Source: Armatimonadota bacterium (GTDB taxonomy: Bacteria; Armatimonadota; JAAZEB01). Taken from it: a stretch of DNA of 16,498 bases. Shown piece by piece: positions 7,808-14,155 of this stretch. The notes beneath the pieces were generated by a model. The model was given only the letters and a program-made list of their open reading frames with translations. It was not told the DNA's origin and did not search any database. The number at the start of each line of letters is the position of its first letter. Position 1 is the first letter of the stretch. Where the stretch lies: assembly GCA_012841485.1 (NCBI GenBank), contig DUUU01000520.1, positions 1 through 16,498 on the forward strand, given 5' to 3'. The position numbers and the translations under genes were made by a program.

Positions 7808-7921
7808 GGTTGAGTAGAGCAGGCGGGTGGCGCGTGCCACCGGGGCCGGGCTTCAGTGATCGAAGCAGCAGGGCGACCTGTGGGACTACATATCCACACA
7901 GATCGTCCTGCTTTTGTTTGT
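7808..7921 (+). promoter_or_regulatory. NiCo (czcD-motif) riboswitch: Co2+/Ni2+-sensing leader
   Basis: The leader folds into the four-helix junction of the NiCo family. P1 is GTAG/CTAC (7814-7817 with 7886-7889), extended outward by GG/CC (7808-7809 with 7894-7895). P2 is GGTGGC/GCCACC (7826-7831 with 7836-7841). P3 is GCTTC/GAAGC (7850-7854 with 7862-7866). P4 is CAGG/CCTG closed by a GCGA tetraloop (7869-7880). The junction strands AGCAGGC (7818-7824), GCCGGGC (7845-7851) and GGGA (7882-7885) match the conserved core of this family as I remember it. The next gene is a cation diffusion facilitator, the usual target. Known members are ON switches: metal binding stabilises P1 and P4 and blocks the terminator at 7868-7921. 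I identified the family from memory, not by a covariance search. Confidence 0.85.
7868..7921 (+). terminator. Intrinsic terminator of the NiCo riboswitch (expression platform)
   Basis: Bases 7868-7884 pair with 7894-7911 in a long stem with one C-A mismatch, one G-T pair and one bulged A, followed by TTTTGTTTGT (7912-7921). The 5' arm contains the whole of aptamer helix P4 and the GGG of the conserved junction, and the 3' arm contains the outer P1 strand. Aptamer and terminator therefore cannot form together, which is the expected layout of a transcriptional riboswitch. Confidence 0.85.
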
Positions 7922-7974
7922 ACTGATCAAGAGGATACGGAAGCAGAACGCTGGTGCTTGAAGTGGGAGGCGGG

Positions 7975-8874
7975 ATGACGAGCGCGAAGAGCGCCGCGGC
8001 GCGGCTGTCGGTGCTCTCCAACACGACGCTGGTGGCGATGAAGGTGATCGTCGGCATCATGACCGGCTCGGTGAGCATCATCGCGGAGGCGCTGCACTCC
8101 GGGCTGGATCTCGTGGCTGCCGCGATTGCCTGGGTTGCCGTGCGCGCGGCGGACGCTCCGCCGGATGAGGAACACCCCTATGGGCATGGCAAGGTCGAGA
8201 ACCTATCGGGTACGGTAGAGGCGACGCTCATCCTCTTCACGGCGGGCTGGATCGCCTGGGAGGCGCTCCAGCGTTTGGTGGACCCTCGGCCTGTTCATGC
8301 GGGTAGCCTCGGCCTGGCGGTGATGGCGATCTCTGCGGGAGTGAATGTGTACGTCTCGCGCCGGCTGTTCCGGGTGGCGCGGGAGAGCAACTCCGTGGCG
8401 CTCGAGGCAGATGCGCACCATCTGAGCGTGGATGTCTACACCTCGCTGGGCGTCGCGTTTGGCCTGCTGTTGATCCGGCTGACTGGGTGGAGCTTCCTGG
8501 ATCCGCTCGTGGCCCTCGTGTTGGCGGTTGTGATCGGCCGGATCGCCTGGGAACTGAGCCATCGCGCGGCGCACCCGCTCCTGGATACGCGCCTGCCGGC
8601 CGCAGAGGAGAGCGAGCTGGTGCGCTGGATTGAGGAACACCCGGCCGTGATGGGATGCCACAGCGTCCGCTCGCGCTCGGCCGGGGCCTGGGCCTATCTC
8701 GACGCGCACGTCACCGTCGCGGCGGGGACCACTCTGGAGGCCGCGGACGCGCTGGAGGAGGAGTTGCGCGCGCAACTCCTGGCGCGCCGTCCGCAGCTGG
8801 ATGTGATGCTACATATCGAACCGCACCGGGGGGCGTTGCCCCCGCGCCAGGGAGGCCATATCGGGCGCGCGTAG
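7975..8874 (+). CDS. Cation diffusion facilitator (CDF) family metal efflux transporter
   Basis: This 299-residue inner-membrane antiporter exports divalent metal from the cytoplasm. HSGLD in the second membrane helix and HHLSVD in the fifth give the paired H-x3-D metal sites of the family, and HPYGHGKVENLSG is the CDF signature after helix 2. The six hydrophobic helices cover about residues 10-205. The C-terminal soluble domain (about 210-285) contains SVRSRSAGAWAYLDAHV and ends near DVMLHIEP, as in dimerising CDF domains. The ATG at 7975 has GGGAGG four bases upstream; a GTG at 7954 lies in frame but is less well placed. The upstream NiCo riboswitch implies that Co2+ and/or Ni2+ is the physiological substrate, which the protein sequence alone would not tell. 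A strong terminator follows 30 bases after the stop. Confidence 0.93.
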   Translation: MTSAKSAAARLSVLSNTTLVAMKVIVGIMTGSVSIIAEALHSGLDLVAAAIAWVAVRAADAPPDEEHPYGHGKVENLSGTVEATLILFTAGWIAWEALQRLVDPRPVHAGSLGLAVMAISAGVNVYVSRRLFRVARESNSVALEADAHHLSVDVYTSLGVAFGLLLIRLTGWSFLDPLVALVLAVVIGRIAWELSHRAAHPLLDTRLPAAEESELVRWIEEHPAVMGCHSVRSRSAGAWAYLDAHVTVAAGTTLEAADALEEELRAQLLARRPQLDVMLHIEPHRGALPPRQGGHIGRA

Positions 8875-8904
8875 CGGCCCGAAGCCGTGGTGGTGAAGAA
8901 TCAG

Positions 8905-8939
8905 AAGGGGCGAAGCGCCTTGCGGTGCTTCGCCCCTTT
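8905..8939. terminator. Strong intrinsic terminator between CDF gene and tRNA genes
   Basis: AAGGGGCGAAGC (8905-8916) and GCTTCGCCCCTT (8927-8938) form a perfect 12-base-pair stem with a 10-base loop. It ends plus-strand transcription of the CDF gene. On the minus strand the stem comes directly after tRNA-Tyr and is followed by TTCTGATTCTT, so it probably serves both converging transcripts. Confidence 0.85.
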
Positions 8940-8940
8940 C

Positions 8941-9026
8941 TGGTGGGTGGGAGAGGATTCGAACCTCTGTAGGCGTACGCCAACGATTTTACAGACCGTC
9001 TCCTTTAGCCACTCGGACACCCACCC
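8941..9026 (-). tRNA. tRNA-Tyr (GUA)
   Basis: This is an 86-base class II tRNA. The acceptor GGGTGGG pairs with CCCACCC and is followed by discriminator A and an encoded CCA. The D-arm contains GAGTGGCTAAAGG. The anticodon stem ACGGT/ATCGT holds the loop CTGTAAA with anticodon GTA (complement at 8990-8992). A long variable arm has the stem GGCG/CGCC, and the T-arm is AGAGG-TTCGAAT-CCTCT. The long variable arm with GTA is diagnostic of bacterial tRNA-Tyr. It lies seven bases behind tRNA-Thr, so the two are probably processed from one transcript. Confidence 0.97.
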
Positions 9027-9033
9027 ACGAAAC

Positions 9034-9108
9034 TGGAGCCGACGATCCGATTCGAACGGATGACAAGCTGTTTACAAAACAGCTGCTCTGCCACTGAGCT
9101 ACGCCGGC
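9034..9108 (-). tRNA. tRNA-Thr (UGU)
   Basis: This is a 75-base standard cloverleaf. The acceptor GCCGGCG pairs with CGTCGGC (one G-T pair), with discriminator T and an encoded CCA. The D-arm is GCTC-AGTGGCA-GAGC, and the anticodon stem GCTGT/ACAGC holds TTTGTAA with anticodon TGT (complement at 9074-9076). The T-arm is ATCCG-TTCGAAT-CGGAT. Its first base lies only four bases after the sigH stop codon, so it probably matures from the sigH transcript by RNase P cleavage. Confidence 0.97.
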
Positions 9109-9112
9109 AGTC

Positions 9113-9745
9113 TCAGTCGCGCTCCATACGCTCACTGATCTTGCGCTTCGCTCGCTGAAGCGCGTTATCGATGGACTTGGTTCGGCATTTCAGGTCATCT
9201 GCCATTTCCTTATAGGTCTTACCCTCGAGGTACTGGCGCAAAACCTGGGCCTCCAGGCGGCTGAGGTCGTGATCCATACCGTGGTCAATGTAGTGCGCCA
9301 ACTGGCGACCGAGGACGATCTCCTCCGGGTTGACCATCCGGCTGTCCGGGATCACGTCGATCAGCGTCTGATCCGACTCTTCGTCCGCGATGCACTTGTG
9401 CAACGAGACGTAAGAGTTCAGCGGCACGTGCTTCTGACGGGTTGCCGTCTTGATGGCGGTGATGATCTGGCGTGTTACACACAACTCTGCAAACGCCCGA
9501 AACTTGGACTTATCGTCTCGAAAATCTCGGATCGCTTTGTAGAGGCCGATCATCCCTTCTTGAACCACGTCGTCGTGGTCCGCGCCAACGAGAAAGTACA
9601 ACCGCGCCTTGCTTTCGACGAGACTCCTGTACTTCTGCAACAGGTAATCTACAGCCCGATCGCTCCCATTCTTGGCATAGAGGACAACCTCTTCGTCCAG
9701 CATCCCAGAGAAGGTAATCGGGGCGTCGTCGGCGCACGAACCCAT
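9113..9745 (-). CDS. sigH: RNA polymerase sigma factor SigH (sporulation/stationary-phase type)
   Basis: This 210-residue protein is very similar along its whole length to Bacillus SigH (218 residues), which directs transition-state and early sporulation genes there. Region 2 contains YFLVGADHDDVVQEGMIGLY, followed by FRAFAELCVTRQIITAIKTA and the shared TRQKHVPLNSYVSLHK. Region 4 contains LEGKTYKEMADDLKCRTKSI and then DNALQRAKRKI. I chose the ATG at 9745 because GGAGG (9754-9758) lies eight bases upstream. The frame stays open to an ATG at 9808, but that sits at the predicted transcription start and has no ribosome site. SigH homologues also occur outside spore formers, so sporulation is not implied. 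tRNA-Thr starts four bases downstream. Confidence 0.95.
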   Translation of the reverse strand: MGSCADDAPITFSGMLDEEVVLYAKNGSDRAVDYLLQKYRSLVESKARLYFLVGADHDDVVQEGMIGLYKAIRDFRDDKSKFRAFAELCVTRQIITAIKTATRQKHVPLNSYVSLHKCIADEESDQTLIDVIPDSRMVNPEEIVLGRQLAHYIDHGMDHDLSRLEAQVLRQYLEGKTYKEMADDLKCRTKSIDNALQRAKRKISERMERD

Positions 9746-9753
9746 GGGCGCTG

Positions 9754-9758
9754 CCTCC
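9754..9758 (-). promoter_or_regulatory. Ribosome binding site deciding the sigH start
   Basis: GGAGG on the minus strand lies eight bases before the ATG at 9745. It favours this start over the upstream in-frame ATG at 9808, which has no such site and nearly coincides with the expected transcript start. Confidence 0.7.
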
Positions 9759-9816
9759 GTCCTACACGCGGAGCCCGCTGGTCGATTGGGAATGCCTCCG
9801 CGTTCCATCCATGCAC

Positions 9817-9845
9817 ATTATACTATCGACTGAGGATTTCGTCAA
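9817..9845 (-). promoter_or_regulatory. Near-consensus sigma-70/SigA promoter of sigH and the tRNA genes
   Basis: On the minus strand TTGACG (9840-9845) and a perfect TATAAT (9817-9822) are exactly 17 bases apart. Transcription should start near 9810 and run through sigH, tRNA-Thr and tRNA-Tyr to the terminator at 8905-8939. It starts 20 bases past the vanW stop, so sigH need not depend on the cysS transcript. Confidence 0.85.
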
Positions 9846-9851
9846 TAGGTT

Positions 9852-9873
9852 GCGGGCATGAAAATCAGCCCGC
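9852..9873. repeat. Hairpin over the vanW stop codon
   Basis: GCGGGC (9852-9857) and GCCCGC (9868-9873) form a perfect six-base-pair stem whose ten-base loop contains the vanW stop. No T-run follows on the minus strand, so termination here would be weak or Rho-assisted. It separates the cysS-vanW unit from the sigH promoter. Confidence 0.35.
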
Positions 9874-11133
9874 GCCGTGTATCTGAGCGCGAGCAGTGCC
9901 GCGGACCGCAGCACCGGGGTGTTTTCCTGCCTGACGCACCGGGCGCTTCCCGTAAATGTCAACGGTCAGCACGCCTGCCCGCGCGGACGTCTGGATCAGG
10001 ATCGGCGCACCAGTCGTGTTCCGAAAGCGGAAGTCGACGCCGCCGTAAGCCACGGTCGCGTCGCGGCCGGGCGGTGCGTAGGTGACCGGGCGCGAATGCG
10101 GAGCACGCTCCACGATCCTCATTCGGCCTTCCAGGGCGGCATTGTAGAGCGTGGTGCTCACCTGGCAGATCCCGCCGCCGATGCCATCGAGGATCTCACC
10201 CTTTTGGAAGATCTTGGCAACGCGGTAGCCCCGTGCCTCGGTGCGCGGCCCGACGACGGTGTTGTAGGAGAAGACGCCTCCGGCAGGAACAACAGCGCCA
10301 TCGAGCGCGCGAGCCGCCAGCCGCAGGTTCACGGCGCGGTTCACATCGGACGGGTTGTAGCGCGTGGTGTAGGTGGAGATGCGGCCATCGATCTTGCCCA
10401 ACTCCGCCGCGGTGATCTGAGGGAGGTCCTCCCGGACGACTAAAGTGAGTTCGCGATGGGAATGCGGGATGAAGTAGCGCACGATGTTCTTCTCAGTGGC
10501 ATCAACATCCACCACGCGCCCCACGCGCTCTGCGCCGATTGCGAACTCGCGCCCATCAAAGCGGATCGTGGCGTCACGAGCGGGAATATCCGCGATGCGC
10601 GCCAGGCGCTTCAGGCGCGCGCGCAGCGCCTTGCGGTCGAACTGCACTCGTGGCTTGAGGAGTACGCCCCGGCGGCGAGCCTCCCAGCCATCGCGCGCGC
10701 GCCGCACCAGGTTCCCCTGGCGACCGATGCCCAGGGCCCTCTCGATAATCGCGTCCAGATCATAGCTGCACCCCAGTTCGCGGGGCGTGACCTCCCACTG
10801 GCGAGGGCCATCGACGAGGGGAATCTTGCGTTCCAGGGCGGGAAGCAGGTGCTTCTCGAGCCGGGCGCGGGCTTCTTGAGGCGTGCGCGCGCCTACATCG
10901 ATCCCCCAGACGGCGACGCCGGGGAGAATCCGGCCCTGCGGGGGGCGCAGGCCCAGGGCAGCCCCCAGGAGCGCTGATCCACAGAGGATTGCGCTCCCGA
11001 GCAGCAAGCCGGTCCACCGGCGGGCACGCGCCCGGCGCCGCTTGGGCAAGGCGCGGGACGCCCGGCCGGTAGCCCAGGAGCCACCAGGGGTTTCGTCATG
11101 CGTGTCTGCGGTGGATCGAGGGCGTCTTTCCAT
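9865..11133 (-). CDS. VanW family protein, membrane-anchored
   Basis: This 422-residue protein has an Arg-rich cytoplasmic N-terminus, one hydrophobic segment (about 41-62) that is probably an uncleaved anchor, and an extracytoplasmic remainder. Residues 75-250 resemble the putative peptidoglycan-binding domain found in YoaR-like proteins. The C-terminal ~150 residues are the VanW domain, with VVPAGGVFSYNTVVGPRT, GGGICQVSTTLYNAAL, RAPHSRPVTYAPPGRDATV and FRFRNTTGAPILI. VanW is named from vancomycin-resistance clusters, but most members are chromosomal and of unknown biochemical role. A link to the cell wall is inferred, and resistance is not implied. The ATG at 11133 lies seven bases after the cysS stop without an obvious ribosome site; an in-frame TTG at 11187 would overlap cysS. 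Confidence 0.88.
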   Translation of the reverse strand: MERRPRSTADTHDETPGGSWATGRASRALPKRRRARARRWTGLLLGSAILCGSALLGAALGLRPPQGRILPGVAVWGIDVGARTPQEARARLEKHLLPALERKIPLVDGPRQWEVTPRELGCSYDLDAIIERALGIGRQGNLVRRARDGWEARRRGVLLKPRVQFDRKALRARLKRLARIADIPARDATIRFDGREFAIGAERVGRVVDVDATEKNIVRYFIPHSHRELTLVVREDLPQITAAELGKIDGRISTYTTRYNPSDVNRAVNLRLAARALDGAVVPAGGVFSYNTVVGPRTEARGYRVAKIFQKGEILDGIGGGICQVSTTLYNAALEGRMRIVERAPHSRPVTYAPPGRDATVAYGGVDFRFRNTTGAPILIQTSARAGVLTVDIYGKRPVRQAGKHPGAAVRGTARAQIHGAG

Positions 11134-11140
11134 TATCGGT

Positions 11141-12646
11141 CTATCGCGTACGTCTCCAGGTCGTCTTGCCACCCGGGTGGTCCTCAAGGAGGATTCCTAC
11201 TTCGCGCAGGTCATCCCGGATCCGATCGGAGAGCGCGAACTCCTTGCGTTTCCTCGCGTCCTGGCGCCATGCGGCGATCTTCTCAATCACCGCGTCGAGG
11301 TCGGCCGCGGCCGGTTCCTGCGCGGTGTCTTGTTCCAGGAGGCCAAGCACGCCTGCCAGGAGGCGCAGCTCATCGCGGGCGGATTGGGCAATCGCCCGGT
11401 CGGTGCCGGCGGCGGGCACGGCGCCGGTGACAAAGCGGTTGATCGCGGCCGCCAGCGTGAAGAGGACGGCGATGGCGCGCGGGGTGTTGCAGTCGTCATC
11501 CATCGCCTCGTAGAACTCGGCATGGCTCTCCGCGCGGCGCGCCTCCAGCGCCTTGGCGTCCTCAGACGCCTCGCCCTCCACGGCGGGAGGGGCTTCTCGC
11601 AGCCACTCGTCGGCGGCTCGCAGCGCGCCGTAGAGGCGATCCAGGCCGCGCTGTGCCTCCTCGATGCTGGGCGATACCTTTCGCTCGGAGTCCCACGAGA
11701 AATCAATAGGGCTGGCGTAGTGGGCCTGCAACAGGTAGAAACGGAGCGCCTCCGCGGAGTGGTTTTCCAGGGCTTGCTCGATGGTCACGAAGTTGCCCAG
11801 CGACTTGCTCATCTTCTGGCCGCCAATCTTCAGGCTGCCGGTGAGGAGCCAATAGCGCACGTAGGGCGCGTCATTCGCCGCTTCCGACTGGGCAATCTCG
11901 TCCTCGTTATGCGGGAAGATGTTCTCGATCCCGCCGCCGTGGATATCCATGGTGGCGCCCAGGTACTTGTTCGCCATGGCAGAGCACTCGATGTGCCAGC
12001 CGGGGAAGCCCATTCCCCAGGGGCTCGGCCACTGCAGGATATGCTCGGGGTCTGCCCGCTTCCAGATGGCGAAATCCGCCGGATGCCGCTTCTCCTCCTG
12101 ACCCACGCGGCTCTCCTCCTCGGACGCGGCGGTCACTTCGCGATGCGAGAGCTTGCCATACTCCGGGAAGGTGCTGACGTCGAAGTAGACCGAGCCGTTG
12201 GACTCGTAGGCGTGGCCTTTCTCGATGAGCTTCAGGACGAGCGCGATGATCTCCGGAATATGCCCCGCCGCGCGCGGCGAAATATCCGGCCGGAGCACGC
12301 CCAGGGCGTCCATCGCCCGAAAGTACTCGCGAGTATACGTCTCTGCCAGCTGCATCGGGTGTACCTGGCGCAGGCGAGCGCGGGCGATGATCTTATCCTC
12401 CCCTTCGCCGGCCAGCTCGTCCGTGAGGTGACCCACGTCGGTGATGTTCTGAATATACAGCACCCTATAGCCGCGGTGTCGCAGGTAGCGAACGATCGTG
12501 TCGAAGGCGACATACGTCTTGGCATGCCCAAGGTGCGGCAGATCGTACACCGTCGGCCCGCACACGTACATCCCCACGAAGGGATCGTGCAGCGGGGTGA
12601 ACTCCTCTTTGCGTCGAGTGAGGTAGTTATAGAATGTTATGGCCAC
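11141..12646 (-). CDS. cysS: Cysteine--tRNA ligase
   Basis: This 501-residue class I aminoacyl-tRNA synthetase charges tRNA-Cys. The HIGH-type motif PHLGHAK (residues 37-43) and KMSKS (278-282) form the ATP site. The zinc ligands that select cysteine are placed as in E. coli: Cys29 in VCGPTVYD, Cys221 in HIECSAMA, His246 and Glu250 in FPHNEDEI. The first insert carries DVGHLTDE followed by GEDKI, a variant of the common DVDDKI segment. I chose the GTG at 12646, because GGGGA lies about six bases upstream and the protein then begins as in Bacillus CysS (TITLYNTLT). The open frame continues to 12811, but it crosses the predicted promoter. An ATG at 12658 is an alternative. vanW follows after seven bases. 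Confidence 0.95.
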   Translation of the reverse strand: MAITFYNYLTRRKEEFTPLHDPFVGMYVCGPTVYDLPHLGHAKTYVAFDTIVRYLRHRGYRVLYIQNITDVGHLTDELAGEGEDKIIARARLRQVHPMQLAETYTREYFRAMDALGVLRPDISPRAAGHIPEIIALVLKLIEKGHAYESNGSVYFDVSTFPEYGKLSHREVTAASEEESRVGQEEKRHPADFAIWKRADPEHILQWPSPWGMGFPGWHIECSAMANKYLGATMDIHGGGIENIFPHNEDEIAQSEAANDAPYVRYWLLTGSLKIGGQKMSKSLGNFVTIEQALENHSAEALRFYLLQAHYASPIDFSWDSERKVSPSIEEAQRGLDRLYGALRAADEWLREAPPAVEGEASEDAKALEARRAESHAEFYEAMDDDCNTPRAIAVLFTLAAAINRFVTGAVPAAGTDRAIAQSARDELRLLAGVLGLLEQDTAQEPAAADLDAVIEKIAAWRQDARKRKEFALSDRIRDDLREVGILLEDHPGGKTTWRRTR

Positions 12647-12760
12647 CAGAATCCCCATCCTGCGGCGAGCGGCACTAGCGGAAACGGCCAGGCCGGCCTT
12701 CCTGCACGCGGCAAAATCAACCACTTCAAGCCACGAATACCGTCGCTCCCACCAGTGTCC

Positions 12761-12790
12761 AGTATACCACACTGACTCCACGCGGCGCAA
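12761..12790 (-). promoter_or_regulatory. Probable promoter of cysS-vanW
   Basis: On the minus strand TATACT (12761-12766, five of six matches) lies 18 bases from TTGCGC (12785-12790, a weaker -35). Transcription would begin near 12754, about 110 bases upstream of the cysS start. This leader is long enough to hold control elements, but I recognise no T-box or other known structure in it. Confidence 0.55.
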
Positions 12791-12812
12791 GGGCGAGAGG
12801 GTTGACACCACC

Positions 12813-12841
12813 TTGCCAAGGGCCTACAAAAGCGGTAGAAT
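12813..12841 (+). promoter_or_regulatory. Promoter of the DnaA-domain-I-like gene
   Basis: TTGCCA (12813-12818) and TAGAAT (12836-12841) are 17 bases apart, and each matches consensus at five of six positions. A second, overlapping candidate is TTGACA (12802-12807) with TACAAA (12825-12830), also 17 bases apart. The expected start near 12848 leaves a leader of about 45 bases. It points away from the cysS promoter. Confidence 0.7.
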
Positions 12842-12892
12842 GATGGGGACGCGCTCACAGGAGCGCGTGCCGCGAGGAAGGAGTGCCTCACC

Positions 12893-13582
12893 GTGCCTGA
12901 CCTGGAGAAGCTACAGAAGCTCTGGCAGATCGCCACCGAACAGATCAAGAAGCGGATCACCAACATCGCCGTCTGGCGCGCGATGGAGTCGGCCATTGTG
13001 CTGGACTATGAGGGGGGTACTCTGGTCCTGGGCTTGCCCGGCGAGAGCTACTCCCAGAGCGGCCATCTCCTCGTCCCCGAGCATCACAACCTGATCGACG
13101 AGGTCCTCACCCAGATTACCCAGCGGCCGCTCACCTTTCGCATCGTAGAGTGCGGAAGCGTGGAGGACTGGGCAACGTACAAGGTCGCGGAAGAGCGCAA
13201 GCGGGCGGCCCAGATGGCGCTCATCAGCGGTCAGAAGGCGCGAGCCGCCGGAGGCCAGAACGCCGGGGAGCACCCATCCGCACCCGACTCCCCCGCGGCA
13301 GCGCAGAGCGCCGCGGTCGAGAACGTGAACGACATCCTCAACCGGGCCTACAAGATCTTTGCGGCGCTTCCGCACCGGACGTTGGCGCAGTCGCGGGCCC
13401 GCTTTGTCCGTGACGCCGCGCAGATGCTGGCAGGCGCGGAGGGGCAGCTGGTGGCTTCCGGGATGGACGCGGACACCGTGATGCGCACCATCGACCGCGC
13501 CATCGACCGGATCGCCGTGTGGGGCGAGTGCGATGCCACCACCGTCGCTCTGGAGTATTTGCGCCATCAAGAGCGCGCCTGA
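12893..13582 (+). CDS. Uncharacterised protein with DnaA domain I-like N-terminus
   Basis: I do not know this 229-residue protein as a named family. Residues 5-85 resemble DnaA domain I in pattern: an LW near the start of helix 1, a strand with GGTLVLGLPGE where DnaA has GDTLTITAPNE, then helix LIDEVLTQITQRPLTFRIVE aligning with the end of that domain. In DnaA this domain binds partners such as DnaB and regulators. No AAA+ ATPase or DNA-binding domain follows. Instead there is an Ala/Pro/Gly-rich linker (about 110-145) and a helical C-terminus (about 146-229). The GTG start has GGAAGGAG nine bases upstream and sits behind a good promoter. An anti-parallel open frame over the same bases is best explained as a GC-rich shadow. 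Function unknown; a replication or protein-interaction role is only suggested by the fold resemblance. Confidence 0.75.
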   Translation: MPDLEKLQKLWQIATEQIKKRITNIAVWRAMESAIVLDYEGGTLVLGLPGESYSQSGHLLVPEHHNLIDEVLTQITQRPLTFRIVECGSVEDWATYKVAEERKRAAQMALISGQKARAAGGQNAGEHPSAPDSPAAAQSAAVENVNDILNRAYKIFAALPHRTLAQSRARFVRDAAQMLAGAEGQLVASGMDADTVMRTIDRAIDRIAVWGECDATTVALEYLRHQERA

Positions 13583-13824
13583 TCCGCGCGTCCGTTTCGC
13601 CGGCCAATCCGGCCATCCCTCGCCCAGAGCGACCTCCTGGCCCGGCGCGACCGGGTGCTCCCCGGCAGCGACGGGGGCTGAAGCACTCCTTTGGAGAGAG
13701 GAGAGCGCGCGTTGGGGGCGAAAAAGAGGGGACAAGGCCAGCCAGGCGTGAAGGAATCTGGGGGTGCGGGCTTCAATAAGAGTATTAGTGAGCACGGAGC
13801 GCTTGTCAGGACTGGAGGCGCATC
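13583..13824. other. Intergenic stretch upstream of the pilM promoter
   Basis: I find no convincing gene here on either strand. It contains short GC-rich hairpins just after the preceding stop (for example CTCC-TTT-GGAG near 13686), none followed by a T-run, and an AT-rich island near 13775-13790. The preceding gene therefore has no visible intrinsic terminator, and read-through toward pilM is possible. Confidence 0.5.
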
Positions 13825-13854
13825 TTGACAGGCAACTCGCTTTCGTGCTAATCT
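13825..13854 (+). promoter_or_regulatory. Candidate promoter of the pilM operon
   Basis: A perfect TTGACA (13825-13830) is followed after 18 bases by TAATCT (13849-13854), with TG at 13846-13847 making an extended -10. The -10 is weak, but the extension helps. Transcription from near 13861 gives an unusually long leader of about 295 bases before the pilM ATG. Confidence 0.55.
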
Positions 13855-13860
13855 AGTGCC

Positions 13861-14155
13861 GACTTCGGCCTGCCGACATCGCGCGAGAGGCCCGCTCCTC
13901 CCACGACGCCGGACGCGAGGCCGTTCTTCGGCTTTCTCGGGAGTATGGCGGCACAGGGGCAAGCGCGAAATCCTCTCCGCTGCAGGCAGCAGGGAGGAGA
14001 GCGGCCCGGAGTGCCGTATCGATCGTAATCAAACGGTATCCCAGAGGAGCAATACCGGCTACCAACAAACCGCGGGCAAGCTTGTCGCGCTATTCCATGC
14101 CAGTGATTGGGAGGCGCCGGCTCGCAGCCGCGCCGACATCGGAAGACATCCTTCT
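13861..14155 (+). other. Long structured leader of pilM
   Basis: This stretch shows several pairing blocks. TCCTC...GAGGA around GCTG-CAGG-CAGC form a stem at about 13971-14000. A GCCGTAT block near 14013 can pair either with ACGG near 14031-14034 or with ATACCGGC near 14065, so two folds compete. GAAG-acatc-CTTC brackets the GGAAG ribosome site just before the pilM start. Pilus operons are often under c-di-GMP riboswitches; this leader lacks the conserved GGGACGCAAAGCC-type core, so I do not call one. The frame stays open through the whole stretch, but the translation is not PilM-like. Confidence 0.4.

Noticed and set aside
9746..9808. Upstream sigH start, possibly leaderless
   Set aside because: The ATG at 9808 coincides with the expected transcript start and would add residues absent from SigH relatives; 9745 has GGAGG at good spacing.
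10883..12775. 630-residue plus-strand open frame
   Set aside because: It is antisense to cysS and vanW, both of which have clear catalytic or family motifs.
12911..13795. 294-residue minus-strand open frame opposite the DnaA-like gene
   Set aside because: The plus-strand gene has a promoter, ribosome site and fold resemblance; the minus frame has none of these.
13856..14155. 100-residue N-terminal extension of PilM
   Set aside because: The frame is open but the sequence is Arg/Ser-rich and unrelated to PilM, whose conserved N-terminus starts at 14156.
13861..14155. c-di-GMP (GEMM-I) riboswitch upstream of pilM
   Set aside because: A CACAGGGGCAA followed by GCGAAA near 13952 recalls the start of the motif, but the conserved GGGACGCAAAGCC block and the rest of the fold are absent.
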